A stretch of 7,954 nucleotides of DNA, taken from the NCBI GenBank assembly GCA_002715545.1, contig PAZI01000027.1, forward strand, positions 62,238 through 70,191, read 5' to 3'. Source of the stretch: Methanobacteriota archaeon. Its GTDB lineage: Archaea > Thermoplasmatota > Poseidoniia > Poseidoniales > SP79. The notes beneath the pieces were generated by a model. The model was not told the DNA's origin. It did not search any database and worked only from the letters and a program-made list of their open reading frames with translations. Positions within the stretch are counted from its first letter, which is position 1, and every line of letters starts with the position of its first letter. A program made the translations under genes and the position numbers. Shown here piece after piece: positions 1 through 6,153 of the stretch.

Positions 1-1125
1 CCAAGGCTTTAGTAATATTTCAACAATCTCCTGCATATCACCTTGAATGTCAGAAATAATCTTTCCGCCGTCTACTTGTAAGTTCGACTTCAGAGTATTA
101 AAAAGATATTCTTCCATTGCTTCCTCAAAGTCTTCTTCAGTTGCTTTATCACCCAACTTTTTAATCTTTGGTAGCTTTCTCATTTGTTGCATTAATTTAG
201 ACTCAGCACCTTTATCAGAGCCATTCTCTTCTTTGTCTTTTGAAAATGCGGCAGCTATCTCTTCTTTGCCGCGAGTCATTTCGTCATTAAAATCCTTTAA
301 ATAATTACCCATATCAATTTCTGCAGAATTGGCGGCTGTGATTGCTGCTTCTAATTCTTCATAATTTTTAGCGCTCATCATCGCAGATAAAGCCTTTAGT
401 CTAGCAGGGATTCCTTCGTCTTCGATCTCCTTGATAGTTTCTTCTTTCATTTTAACAAAATCGCTAAATCCAGATTTTATTTTCTCTAAGTCTATATCAA
501 TACCCTGTTTTTCAATTTCAGCCTCAACGTCAGCAGCGACATCTGGATTTTCTCCACCAACTTCCAAAAGTTGATTTAAAATGCTTGGTTTATAAGATTC
601 ACCAAAAAATAAATTCTTTAAATCAGCCAAAGCCCCCCTTATTGGACCACGAGCGTCAGCGGTTGGTCCGGTAGGTCCGCCAGAGTCAGGCTCTTCGGCA
701 TCTTTCATCGCTTTTCTTTGTTCTTTAAAAGTGTCATTAACAAAAGAGGCTACATCAACACCCTTACCAATTGCTGCAGCGCCCATATATAAGGCGGGGT
801 TCGCCATAAAAGCCAGTAGTTTTGCCTCACCAGGGATTTCTAGTTTTTTTCTAAATGCCTCATGCTCTTTTTCAAACTCTTCTCGTCTTTGTTTATAGGC
901 CTCTAATAATCTGGCTTTTTTTGTAGTACTAAATGTAAATAATATTCGCATATTATACAGAACACCTACGCCTACATCTTTAAGGGTAAGCTTTACGGCT
1001 TTTAAAATATCTGCAAAGGGCTCGACGAACATCGCATGCAACTCGTTGGGGGAAACAACCATCCCATAACTTTCATCCAATATCACTTCACGAGCGAACA
1101 ATTTAGCATATTTTTCTTTAATCAT
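1..1125 (-). CDS. Large helical protein, at least 375 aa (3' end outside the window)
   Basis: From ATG 1125, with GGAGAG about six bases upstream, the frame is open for 375 codons to base 1 without a stop; the C-terminus lies beyond the left edge. The N-terminal part (1-66) has moderately hydrophobic helices (MFVEPFADILKAVKLTL, VGVGVLYNMRILFTF). A charged helix (68-97, KARLLEAYKQRREEFEKEHE) and a second hydrophobic section (103-125, LLAFMANPALYMGAAAIGKG) follow, then a Gly/Pro/Thr linker (148-162) and long charged helices to the edge. The two hydrophobic stretches could be membrane-contacting or buried. No family is recognised; size, helicity and position fit a structural or internal virion protein, which is inference. 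It overlaps the preceding gene by eight bases. Confidence 0.85.
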   Translation of the reverse strand, partial: MIKEKYAKLFAREVILDESYGMVVSPNELHAMFVEPFADILKAVKLTLKDVGVGVLYNMRILFTFSTTKKARLLEAYKQRREEFEKEHEAFRKKLEIPGEAKLLAFMANPALYMGAAAIGKGVDVASFVNDTFKEQRKAMKDAEEPDSGGPTGPTADARGPIRGALADLKNLFFGESYKPSILNQLLEVGGENPDVAADVEAEIEKQGIDIDLEKIKSGFSDFVKMKEETIKEIEDEGIPARLKALSAMMSAKNYEELEAAITAANSAEIDMGNYLKDFNDEMTRGKEEIAAAFSKDKEENGSDKGAESKLMQQMRKLPKIKKLGDKATEEDFEEAMEEYLFNTLKSNLQVDGGKIISDIQGDMQEIVEILLKPW

Positions 1126-1354
1126 GATTACTCTCCAGTCTTAATTTAATACCGGTCTCACCAAAATAAATATCAATCATTTGTCTTTCGAAATTATTTA
1201 AGGTTTGCTTTTTCGTTTTTGGGTGGCGAGTGCTAAAATTTTTTCTCATTTTTGGAGGTAAAGATCTAAGCATAACTTTCTTGAAATCCATCCAATCATG
1301 GTTATCTTGAAGCATTAAAAAGGCTACTTTCATATATCCCTTGTACTCGTCCAC
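1118..1354 (-). CDS. Small basic protein, 78 aa, GTG start
   Basis: The GTG at 1354 follows the upstream TAG with no gap, and AGGAG lies seven bases before it; the alternative ATG seven codons in has a poorer site, so GTG is preferred. The protein is basic and helical: MKVAFLMLQDNHDWMDFKK (8-26), a middle rich in Lys/Arg/Pro (LPPKMRKNFSTRHPKTKKQ), then a helix FERQMIDIYFGETGIKL. No family is recognised. Its end overlaps the next gene's start by eight bases. A small basic factor between virion-type genes could be an assembly chaperone or a nucleic-acid-binding protein, but nothing in the sequence decides this. Confidence 0.75.
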   Translation of the reverse strand: MDEYKGYMKVAFLMLQDNHDWMDFKKVMLRSLPPKMRKNFSTRHPKTKKQTLNNFERQMIDIYFGETGIKLRLESNHD

Positions 1355-1978
1355 CTAGTGTCTCCTAAATATTCTTACGCTTTCGTTAGCTGTCTCAATT
1401 AAAATTGATCGACATTTAGATATATCCCAATCTGGTATTCTAGATCTACCATTTAATAATAAAAATTTTTCCAACTTTTGAAACAACTTTTTCCTAGTAT
1501 CGTTAGGCAAATCACTTATCTTAGCGCTCAAATCGAGATCATCTTCCAATAATGCTACGAAGTCTGTAGCACTACCAATATAAGCTCCAGGATTCTTAAC
1601 AATATGAAAGTGCCCATAGTTAATACCGTCAATACGACCTAGAAAATTTAAGCACTTTTTCTTAGTCAAAGAAATTCCAGTTGACCCAATGTCTATAACT
1701 TGTATTATCTTTAAAGGACTTTCAATTCTGCATTTTAGCCATATCGATCTTGGGTTTATTGTGTCTATATTAATGCAGCGAAAAATTGCACGAACAACCC
1801 TTAGATAATCATTCTCCAGGCCCTCTATCCTTGTCTGGAGTTTTTCTTCTAAAAAAAATGCAGAACCACCTACGTCATAACCAAAGTATGCGCTAGTGCC
1901 CTGCAGCTCATATACAACCCTTCCATTAAAAAGAGCCGTAATAATATCATTAATCGTTACTTCTTTTTTAAGACCCAT
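1355..1978 (-). CDS. Unknown protein, 207 aa
   Basis: This looks like a folded protein of normal composition, unlike its acidic neighbours. It begins with a helix (VTINDIITALFNGRVVYEL) and a Gly/aromatic strand region (GTSAYFGYDVGGSAFFLEE). Beta-like segments SIWLKCRIESPLKIIQVIDI and GISLTKKKCLNFLGRI, a GHFHIVKNPGAYIG loop, and a helical C-terminal part (FVALLEDDLDL, TRKKLFQKLEKFLLLNG) follow. I recognise no catalytic motif and no family. The ATG at 1978 lies 11 bases inside the upstream gene and has only a close AAAGG, so re-initiation is likely. Its final codons contain AGGAG, the ribosome site for the next gene. Context suggests a virion or assembly protein. Confidence 0.85.
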   Translation of the reverse strand: MGLKKEVTINDIITALFNGRVVYELQGTSAYFGYDVGGSAFFLEEKLQTRIEGLENDYLRVVRAIFRCINIDTINPRSIWLKCRIESPLKIIQVIDIGSTGISLTKKKCLNFLGRIDGINYGHFHIVKNPGAYIGSATDFVALLEDDLDLSAKISDLPNDTRKKLFQKLEKFLLLNGRSRIPDWDISKCRSILIETANESVRIFRRH

Positions 1979-2795
1979 TTACCTTTTGAGCTGCTCTTAA
2001 TTGCATTCTCAAATACTTTAATAACCCATTATAATGTGATCTTGCTTCAGAGCCTCTTGAGCATGTATTTCTAGAAGATTCAGCGTCAGATATCCTGCCC
2101 TCTATATCTTTTATTGCACGTGTAGAGGCGAATGGTACAAGTTTACCATTAATACATCGGTGCTTTTCCTTCGTGTTTTCTAAAACGATCATAAGCTCTG
2201 ATAGCTTCTGTGAATTTTCACCTACGACAATCGGGGCGTTACCAGCTTTTTTAACCGGTTGCACCTTTGTGTCATCTTTGCCTTTTGGTTTCTTAATATC
2301 ATCTGGCATAGGAGCATCTTCTACATCTCCCGCCTTGTTCATGATTGTAGCGAATCCAGCCATCATAGAAAAAAGCTCTTGCTTTTCATCAGAATCTAGA
2401 TTATCGAAATATTTCAAAAGACCTTGCTTTACATCACTGTCTTTTGTGCTGGCACCTGATCTTAGTGCGTTTAATTGGTGTAGCACATCCTTAAATTGAA
2501 CATTCTTTGGCATCTTTTCAGGAATTTCGTAAGAAAACTTATTGTCTTTATCTTCTTTTTTCTTAACCAAATCTAAGCTGTCGCTTTTTTTATCACCAGT
2601 GTCTTCTTCGGTACCCTCTTCATCTTCTTCAACTTCGTCCTTAGACGACTTTTTCTTTCTAATACCTTCATCATCTATGGTGTTAGAAATTGCCTGTTGT
2701 TTTTCTTTTTCTTCTTGTGACGCATCCTGAACTTGCTCTGATATCAATGCGAAGGCCTCTAGGACTGCTTTTCTTATAAGATCATCATTAATCAC
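1968..2795 (-). CDS. Charged helical protein, 275 aa, putative structural/scaffold, GTG start
   Basis: The start is GTG at 2795, supported by AAGGAG six bases upstream. The N-terminus is a helix (INDDLIRKAVLEAFALISEQVQDA) with L-I-S-E at 17-20. A highly charged region (about 27-90, Lys/Glu/Asp-rich with EVEEDEEGTEEDTGDKK) follows. A small helical domain lies at about 98-155 (QFKDVLHQLNALRSG, LLKYFDNLDSDEKQELFSMM). After a proline/lysine linker, a second helical domain (about 192-275) includes KLSELMIVLENTKEKHR and ends in arginine-rich helices (HYNGLLKYLRMQLRAAQ). The RSG-plus-helix domain looks like one I have seen in other phage proteins of unknown role, but I cannot name it. Its TAA overlaps the next gene by 11 bases. 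A scaffold or internal head role is inference. Confidence 0.85.
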   Translation of the reverse strand: MINDDLIRKAVLEAFALISEQVQDASQEEKEKQQAISNTIDDEGIRKKKSSKDEVEEDEEGTEEDTGDKKSDSLDLVKKKEDKDNKFSYEIPEKMPKNVQFKDVLHQLNALRSGASTKDSDVKQGLLKYFDNLDSDEKQELFSMMAGFATIMNKAGDVEDAPMPDDIKKPKGKDDTKVQPVKKAGNAPIVVGENSQKLSELMIVLENTKEKHRCINGKLVPFASTRAIKDIEGRISDAESSRNTCSRGSEARSHYNGLLKYLRMQLRAAQKVNGS

Positions 2796-3171
2796 TTAAT
2801 ACTCCTTTTTGCATTATAGAAACCTCTAGCACATAGGTGTCATTATTATATTTAAAACAATCGATCGATTCGCAATCGCTAGCTGTAATATAAATATCTG
2901 GCTTGTTACAGTTAATGACAAATTCATCCCCGGACATTAAAGCACCTATTACTTCTGCCCCAAGCAGTAAAGATATTCTAGACAACTTTCTTTTATCAGG
3001 CACTAACGAGAAAGAATCTAGTGTGCACTCAAAACGCTGCTTACCAAATGATATAGATAAATCTATGGATTGTGATGAAGGGCCTAAGCGCTCCTTAAGA
3101 GAATCAGAAATAATCTCATTTTCTGGATTCCCCAATATTCTTTGAAATTCTTGGTTTGTATAATCAGTCAT
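2788..3171 (-). CDS. Unknown beta-rich protein, 127 aa
   Basis: No family is recognised. A short polar start (MTDYTNQEFQRILGNPENEI) is followed by alternating hydrophobic patterns that suggest beta strands: QSIDLSISFG, RFECTLDSFSLV, ISLLLGAEVIGALM, EFVINC, DIYITASD and TYVLEVSIM. This would suit a small barrel or sandwich, as in tail or neck accessory proteins, but that is a guess from pattern alone. It contains four cysteines, an odd but uninterpretable detail. ATG 3171 overlaps the previous TGA by four bases. Its last codons hold the AAGGAG ribosome site of the next gene, whose GTG start lies eight bases inside this gene's end. Confidence 0.8.
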   Translation of the reverse strand: MTDYTNQEFQRILGNPENEIISDSLKERLGPSSQSIDLSISFGKQRFECTLDSFSLVPDKRKLSRISLLLGAEVIGALMSGDEFVINCNKPDIYITASDCESIDCFKYNNDTYVLEVSIMQKGVLSD

Positions 3172-3545
3172 TTTTTAAAACTTTCTACTACATCATAGTA
3201 GATATTATCTATCTCTTGAAAGAAATGTCTAAAATGATTTCCCCCCAGCAATTGATGTGGCACCTTTAGATCTACAGTGTTATCATCAGCCTTATAAGAA
3301 AGTGCTACATGAACGCCGTGTTGTTGTTCTAAATCGAATATATATTCACAAAATGAATGCATAGGTTGACGACTTATAAAACTAAAGCTTTTATTCGAAA
3401 CTCCTTCGTCTTCACTCCAGCTTGAATTACCAGCTACATTACAAGGAGATTCATTTGATCTACCTGGAAGCTCTTTGGGCAAAAATGAAGGCGATGTAAA
3501 TTCTTCTCTTAGAAAACCTTCGCCCATAATAGACTTAAGCTTCAT
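3168..3545 (-). CDS. Unknown protein, 125 aa
   Basis: The opening MKLKSIMGEGFLREEFTSPS again shows a short charged segment with L-R-E at 12-14. Residues about 17-55 are Ser/Pro/Asn-rich and probably disordered. A compact alpha-beta domain follows (about 60-125): helix HSFCEYIFDLEQQHG, strands VHVALSYKAD and TVDLKV, a HQLLGGNHF loop, then helix FFQEIDNIYYDVVESF. I recognise no family. The ATG at 3545 overlaps the preceding TGA by four bases, and its own TGA overlaps the next ATG the same way. Ribosome sites at both junctions are weak, so expression probably depends on coupling to the upstream gene. Confidence 0.8.
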   Translation of the reverse strand: MKLKSIMGEGFLREEFTSPSFLPKELPGRSNESPCNVAGNSSWSEDEGVSNKSFSFISRQPMHSFCEYIFDLEQQHGVHVALSYKADDNTVDLKVPHQLLGGNHFRHFFQEIDNIYYDVVESFKK

Positions 3546-4726
3546 CTCAACCCTATTTTCCCAGCCTGATCTTGAAAGTCTTCTGCATCGTCGATAGCAG
3601 AAAATGTTATATCCATTTTTTCCTTCGTTGATTTTTTGCTCCAGGCGTCCTTAACGGCTTTGATGAAGTCAGCATCTGAAAGGTACTCTTTTTGATACTT
3701 TTCTGTATTTGACTTAATAAAATCCATTGCCTTTGAAACGACATCATCCATCTCTTCAAGATTCATATCAGGAAATCCTCTATTTAATTTGAGACGAATT
3801 TTTCTAGCGCTAATAGGAGAGTTCCCTATTAACTGATTAAACACCATCGTTTCTATCTGGGGTGGTACATCTAAAGACGCAATTTCTTCTTTTGCGTCTC
3901 GATCGCGCTGGACTCTAATCGGCTTTAAAGATGGCTCCAAAAAACCAAGATTAAAAAAGCTTAAAAAAGCAGGGTTAGTCAACGTATAATCAGATTTTTT
4001 TAGCGCTGCTGCTTCTTCAGAGTCTAGTGCCTCTGTCGCCTCGAGCGCTCCAACCCAAATGTCTCTTGCGTAATTTTTTGCTTTTTGAATTTGATCATCA
4101 CCGATTAAATGAACAGCAGCCATCTTCTTTTTCTTTCTGCCGATCCATTGTTTCGCGCCAGACTCCCCAGATACACCCGGCATTAACCCAGTGTTCACCA
4201 AGTCAGAAAGTGAAGCCTCACCAGATGATTTCGACGCCTGGAACTTTTCAGATTCTTCAGGCTCCTCATCAGGTTCATCCTCTATTGAATATCCAGATCT
4301 AAATTCATCCGGCATATCGCTATCATCAGGAAGCTCAAATTCATCATAATCATCATATCCTTCATTTACGTTTTCTGGATCGCCGCCCTTTTTTAAGATG
4401 TCTTTAAACTGTGCATACACAGAAACAATTTCATCATTATCCATTAGCTCAGACATCGCCTTCACAGCTGCAGCTAAATCCGAAGGCGTTTTTGGAACAT
4501 AGTCATCATCCTCTACAGGTGGACGAGACATAATCGCGTTGATCCCAGTCGCATCATCTGGCTGCAGTGGAACTTCCTTGGGTAAACCAACCTTTGACTC
4601 TTCATTTTCAGGATCATCCTGATGCGCCGCAAATTGACCAGCACGATGGTCATCTGTTGATCTTATGTTATAGGTCGTCTCAAAAAGAATATTGTTAATA
4701 ATTTTTCTGACTTTTTTATATTTCAT
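3542..4726 (-). CDS. Acidic unknown protein, 394 aa, putative virion or assembly protein
   Basis: I recognise no family. The N-terminus is a basic amphipathic helix (MKYKKVRKIINNILFETTYN), a type of opening I associate with marine phage proteins, in which L-F-E at 14-16 fits an L-x-E prohead protease site. A proline/acidic stretch (about 35-80), a helical section (81-115), a strongly acidic low-complexity block (about 121-163), and a basic patch GRKKKKM (196-202) follow. The remaining part (about 205-394) looks folded and mixed, with FLSFFNLGFLEPSLKPIRVQ and several helices. It is the first gene after a leader with GAGGTG and starts a run of seven tightly linked genes. Its stop overlaps the next start (ATGA). 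A head, scaffold or connector role is inference from composition and context. Confidence 0.85.
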   Translation of the reverse strand: MKYKKVRKIINNILFETTYNIRSTDDHRAGQFAAHQDDPENEESKVGLPKEVPLQPDDATGINAIMSRPPVEDDDYVPKTPSDLAAAVKAMSELMDNDEIVSVYAQFKDILKKGGDPENVNEGYDDYDEFELPDDSDMPDEFRSGYSIEDEPDEEPEESEKFQASKSSGEASLSDLVNTGLMPGVSGESGAKQWIGRKKKKMAAVHLIGDDQIQKAKNYARDIWVGALEATEALDSEEAAALKKSDYTLTNPAFLSFFNLGFLEPSLKPIRVQRDRDAKEEIASLDVPPQIETMVFNQLIGNSPISARKIRLKLNRGFPDMNLEEMDDVVSKAMDFIKSNTEKYQKEYLSDADFIKAVKDAWSKKSTKEKMDITFSAIDDAEDFQDQAGKIGLR

Positions 4727-4734
4727 AGTGTGTA

Positions 4735-4756
4735 CACCTCAATGATTAATTATCAC
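4735..4756 (-). promoter_or_regulatory. Leader element copy B (shared motif plus ribosome site)
   Basis: On the minus strand this reads GTGATAATTAAT, then CATTGAGGTG, eight bases before the ATG at 4726. It is the second copy of the element at 5841-5867, lacking the five-base ATTAT. It contains the short inverted pair TGAT-AATTA-ATCA and ends in the ribosome-binding sequence GAGGTG. Both copies precede the first gene after an intergenic gap, which supports a shared control function. Confidence 0.6.
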
Positions 4757-4759
4757 CTT

Positions 4760-4765
4760 ATTATA
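4760..4765 (-). promoter_or_regulatory. Candidate -10 box TATAAT
   Basis: A perfect TATAAT lies on the minus strand in the 49-base gap ahead of the 394-residue gene, placing a start of transcription at about the beginning of the shared leader motif. The -35 region is poor (ATAGCA with a 16-base spacer), and no matching -10 box sits at the equivalent place in copy A, so this is weak. Confidence 0.3.
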
Positions 4766-4775
4766 GTAATGATCC

Positions 4776-5216
4776 CTAATCTGCTATTTTATGAGTAAGA
4801 TAACCTGCCCCAATGGCAATTAGCGCGCCAGCAACGAACCCTCCAACGAACCACCACTCTGTTGCAGTAGACTTTCTTTCAAGCTCTTTAATAGATAAAT
4901 CTATTTGCTTACGTAAAAAATCATTTTGAGATTTATACACTGATATTTCAAAAAGATTAGCATTTTTTAATTTATCTATGCTCAATTGACAATTTGCATT
5001 AGAAATATCTGTCTCTTTTTTTACCCTCAAATTGCATTGCTCCTCAAAGCTATTCGCCTTAATGAGAATCTCTGCTATCGCCTCTTTGTTTAATAAAGTG
5101 CCAGTAAAGGGTGCAGATTGACCCTCTTGCAAAGTCTTTACTTTCGACTCTTGCGCAAGTGAAACGCTACATAATAGCGATATAGACAAAAATATGCAAA
5201 AAATCTTTTTAACCAT
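4776..5216 (-). CDS. Exported protein: signal peptide, coiled middle, C-terminal membrane helix, 146 aa
   Basis: A Sec signal peptide occupies residues 1-21 (KK, a hydrophobic core, then SLA before QES). The cysteine at 16 is preceded by Leu-Leu, so a lipobox is unlikely. The segment EGQSAPFTGTLLNKEA (31-46) resembles an EGxxAPFxGxLL motif I recall from phage and bacterial envelope proteins, without an assigned function. A charged helical section with Cys61 and Cys76 follows. The C-terminus is one glycine-rich membrane helix (about 122-140, after EWW) with short THKIAD end. The mature protein would thus lie in the periplasm, tethered by its C-terminus. No clear ribosome site precedes ATG 5216, and a 42-base gap separates it from the upstream gene. 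Its place after the holin-like and coiled-coil genes suggests a lysis or envelope role (inference). Confidence 0.7.
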   Translation of the reverse strand: MVKKIFCIFLSISLLCSVSLAQESKVKTLQEGQSAPFTGTLLNKEAIAEILIKANSFEEQCNLRVKKETDISNANCQLSIDKLKNANLFEISVYKSQNDFLRKQIDLSIKELERKSTATEWWFVGGFVAGALIAIGAGYLTHKIAD

Positions 5217-5258
5217 GTTTAAGATAATATCAAAATTTGAGAAAAGTTTAGGTATGGA

Positions 5259-5621
5259 CTATAGGTCATCTAAATTATCAGCACCTAAAAATTTTGCTAA
5301 CTGAGCTGTCGCAGCCTCAGGATTACTACTCTTAATAGATTTTTCAATTTTTGCTCTCATCTTAAAATTTAAGCTGGCTTTATTTTTTTCATATATGCTG
5401 GTAATTTTATCAATTTCTTTTTGGTGCTTTGAATCGGCTTCATCATCTTTTTCATTTCTAATTTGATTTGATTTTTTTATCTTATCAAAAGAGCTGTCAC
5501 CTGCCTTTGTCGATTCCTCTATTATTTCAGCAGCATTGTCCTTTCTAAAAAGAAGCATGCCACCTATAATAGCGACAAATATACCTAAGAAAAACTTCCA
5601 AGTCTTTTGTAAAAACTCCAT
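5259..5621 (-). CDS. N-terminally anchored coiled-coil membrane protein, 120 aa (spanin-like?)
   Basis: Residues 8-25 (WKFFLGIFVAIIGGMLLF) form one membrane segment. A Lys/Glu-rich helical region likely to form a coiled coil (about 30-100) follows, then an Ala-rich end with LAKFLGADNLDDL. A single N-terminal anchor with a long charged helix is the layout of inner-membrane spanins (Rz-like), which act in the last step of Gram-negative lysis. No nested or adjacent lipoprotein partner is visible, so this role is tentative. The ATG at 5621 has AAGGA six bases upstream and lies two bases after the holin-like gene's stop, so the two are in one operon. The orientation of the membrane helix is ambiguous because basic residues flank both sides. 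Confidence 0.65.
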   Translation of the reverse strand: MEFLQKTWKFFLGIFVAIIGGMLLFRKDNAAEIIEESTKAGDSSFDKIKKSNQIRNEKDDEADSKHQKEIDKITSIYEKNKASLNFKMRAKIEKSIKSSNPEAATAQLAKFLGADNLDDL

Positions 5622-5623
5622 CT

Positions 5624-5836
5624 TTATTCCTTGTTTATCGATTTACCGTGCTTCCATTGGACGGCCAAATCTACTAAGGCTTGTGAACCTATATAGACTA
5701 AAGTTACCGCAACCCAATCTCCGCTTGTTACTGTTCCATAAGCGCACAAACCAGTAGCTGTAATCCATGCTAAAAATTTTCTTGATACAAATCTTTCTAA
5801 ATGCTTATCCGCGAATGCTTTCGCCATTTGTGTCAT
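5624..5836 (-). CDS. Holin-like small membrane protein, 70 aa
   Basis: The protein has two hydrophobic segments, FLAWITATGLCAYGTV (about 21-36) and WVAVTLVYIGSQALVDLAV (about 41-59), joined by a short TSGD turn. Its N-terminus is charged and its C-terminus basic (KHGKSINKE). This size and hairpin layout match small phage holins, which assemble in the inner membrane and open it to start lysis; I infer this from topology, not from a family match. The ATG at 5836 follows GGAGGTG at ideal distance, the strongest ribosome site in the window, and a 50-base gap precedes it, so it probably begins a transcription unit. The next two genes also encode membrane-associated proteins. Other two-helix membrane proteins remain possible. 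Confidence 0.6.
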   Translation of the reverse strand: MTQMAKAFADKHLERFVSRKFLAWITATGLCAYGTVTSGDWVAVTLVYIGSQALVDLAVQWKHGKSINKE

Positions 5837-5840
5837 AGGG

Positions 5841-5867
5841 CACCTCCATGATAATATTAACTATCAC
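5841..5867 (-). promoter_or_regulatory. Leader element copy A (shared motif plus ribosome site)
   Basis: On the minus strand this reads GTGATAGTTAAT, then ATTAT, then CATGGAGGTG, four bases before the ATG of the holin-like gene. It matches copy B (4735-4756) at 20 of 22 aligned positions, apart from the extra ATTAT. It contains the inverted pair TGATA-N8-TATCA and ends in a near-perfect Shine-Dalgarno (GGAGG). It may be a phage promoter, an operator or a translation-control leader; sequence alone does not separate these. Confidence 0.6.
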
Positions 5868-5886
5868 ACAAATGACAAAATGGATA

Positions 5887-6153
5887 CTATTCTTCAGTCT
5901 TCCAGGGTGAGCCAGAAACTATTTCATCAAAAATATCTATTGATTCAACGTTGGTTATCTTTTTAAGCTCTTTATTTCGCTTATTTTCCTTAAGCTTTTG
6001 GATAAGTTCTTCCAGATATGGGTCTTTATCGACTAAGCTTGTTATAAGCCCCGAGATTATCTCTTGCATCGAGAGCTTATTCTTAAATGCAAGAATCCTA
6101 AACTCTGCATGTACAGATTCATTAAGATTAATATGAACAGATTTTCTATTCAA
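5887..6153 (-). CDS. Ribbon-helix-helix (Arc/CopG-like) DNA-binding protein, 88 aa, TTG start
   Basis: The N-terminus fits the ribbon-helix-helix fold. It has a beta strand KSVHINL (residues 4-10), a helix NESVHAEFRILAFKNK (11-26), a turn with Ser28, and a second helix MQEIISGLITSLV (29-41). A charged helical tail of about 45 residues follows. In this family the strand of a dimer inserts into the DNA major groove. The start is TTG at 6153, overlapping the preceding TGA as TTGA, with GAGG ten bases upstream; the next methionine (residue 29) would delete the DNA-binding strand, so TTG is preferred. No toxin gene lies beside it, so it is more likely a transcription regulator than an antitoxin. 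The palindromic leader element starts 20 bases after its stop and is a plausible target (inference). Confidence 0.75.
   Translation of the reverse strand: MNRKSVHINLNESVHAEFRILAFKNKLSMQEIISGLITSLVDKDPYLEELIQKLKENKRNKELKKITNVESIDIFDEIVSGSPWKTEE

Noticed and set aside
47..304. Plus-strand frame of 85 codons near the left edge
   Set aside because: It lies opposite a continuous minus-strand frame of 375 codons that has a good ribosome site and operon context.
2542..2730. Serine/phenylalanine-rich plus-strand frame
   Set aside because: It mirrors the acidic block of the 275-residue gene and has the same cause.
3168..3545. Resemblance of the C-terminal alpha-beta domain to pterin carbinolamine dehydratase
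   Set aside because: Size and strand/helix order are roughly similar, but the typical NHHP-type active-site motif is absent, so the name is not supported.
4735..4775. Possible terminator hairpin in the gap after the 146-residue gene
   Set aside because: Only a 4-base AT-rich stem (TGAT/ATCA) is present, without a GC stem or a following U-run.
4776..5216. Unimolecular spanin call for the 146-residue exported protein
   Set aside because: A C-terminal membrane helix fits, but the N-terminus has no lipobox (Leu before Cys16) and looks like a signal peptidase I site (SLA before QES).
5851..5878. Sigma70-like promoter TTGTCA-N16-TATTAT on the minus strand
   Set aside because: The predicted transcript would begin at about 5844, inside the Shine-Dalgarno of the holin-like gene, leaving almost no leader. 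The shared motif is a better description of this gap.
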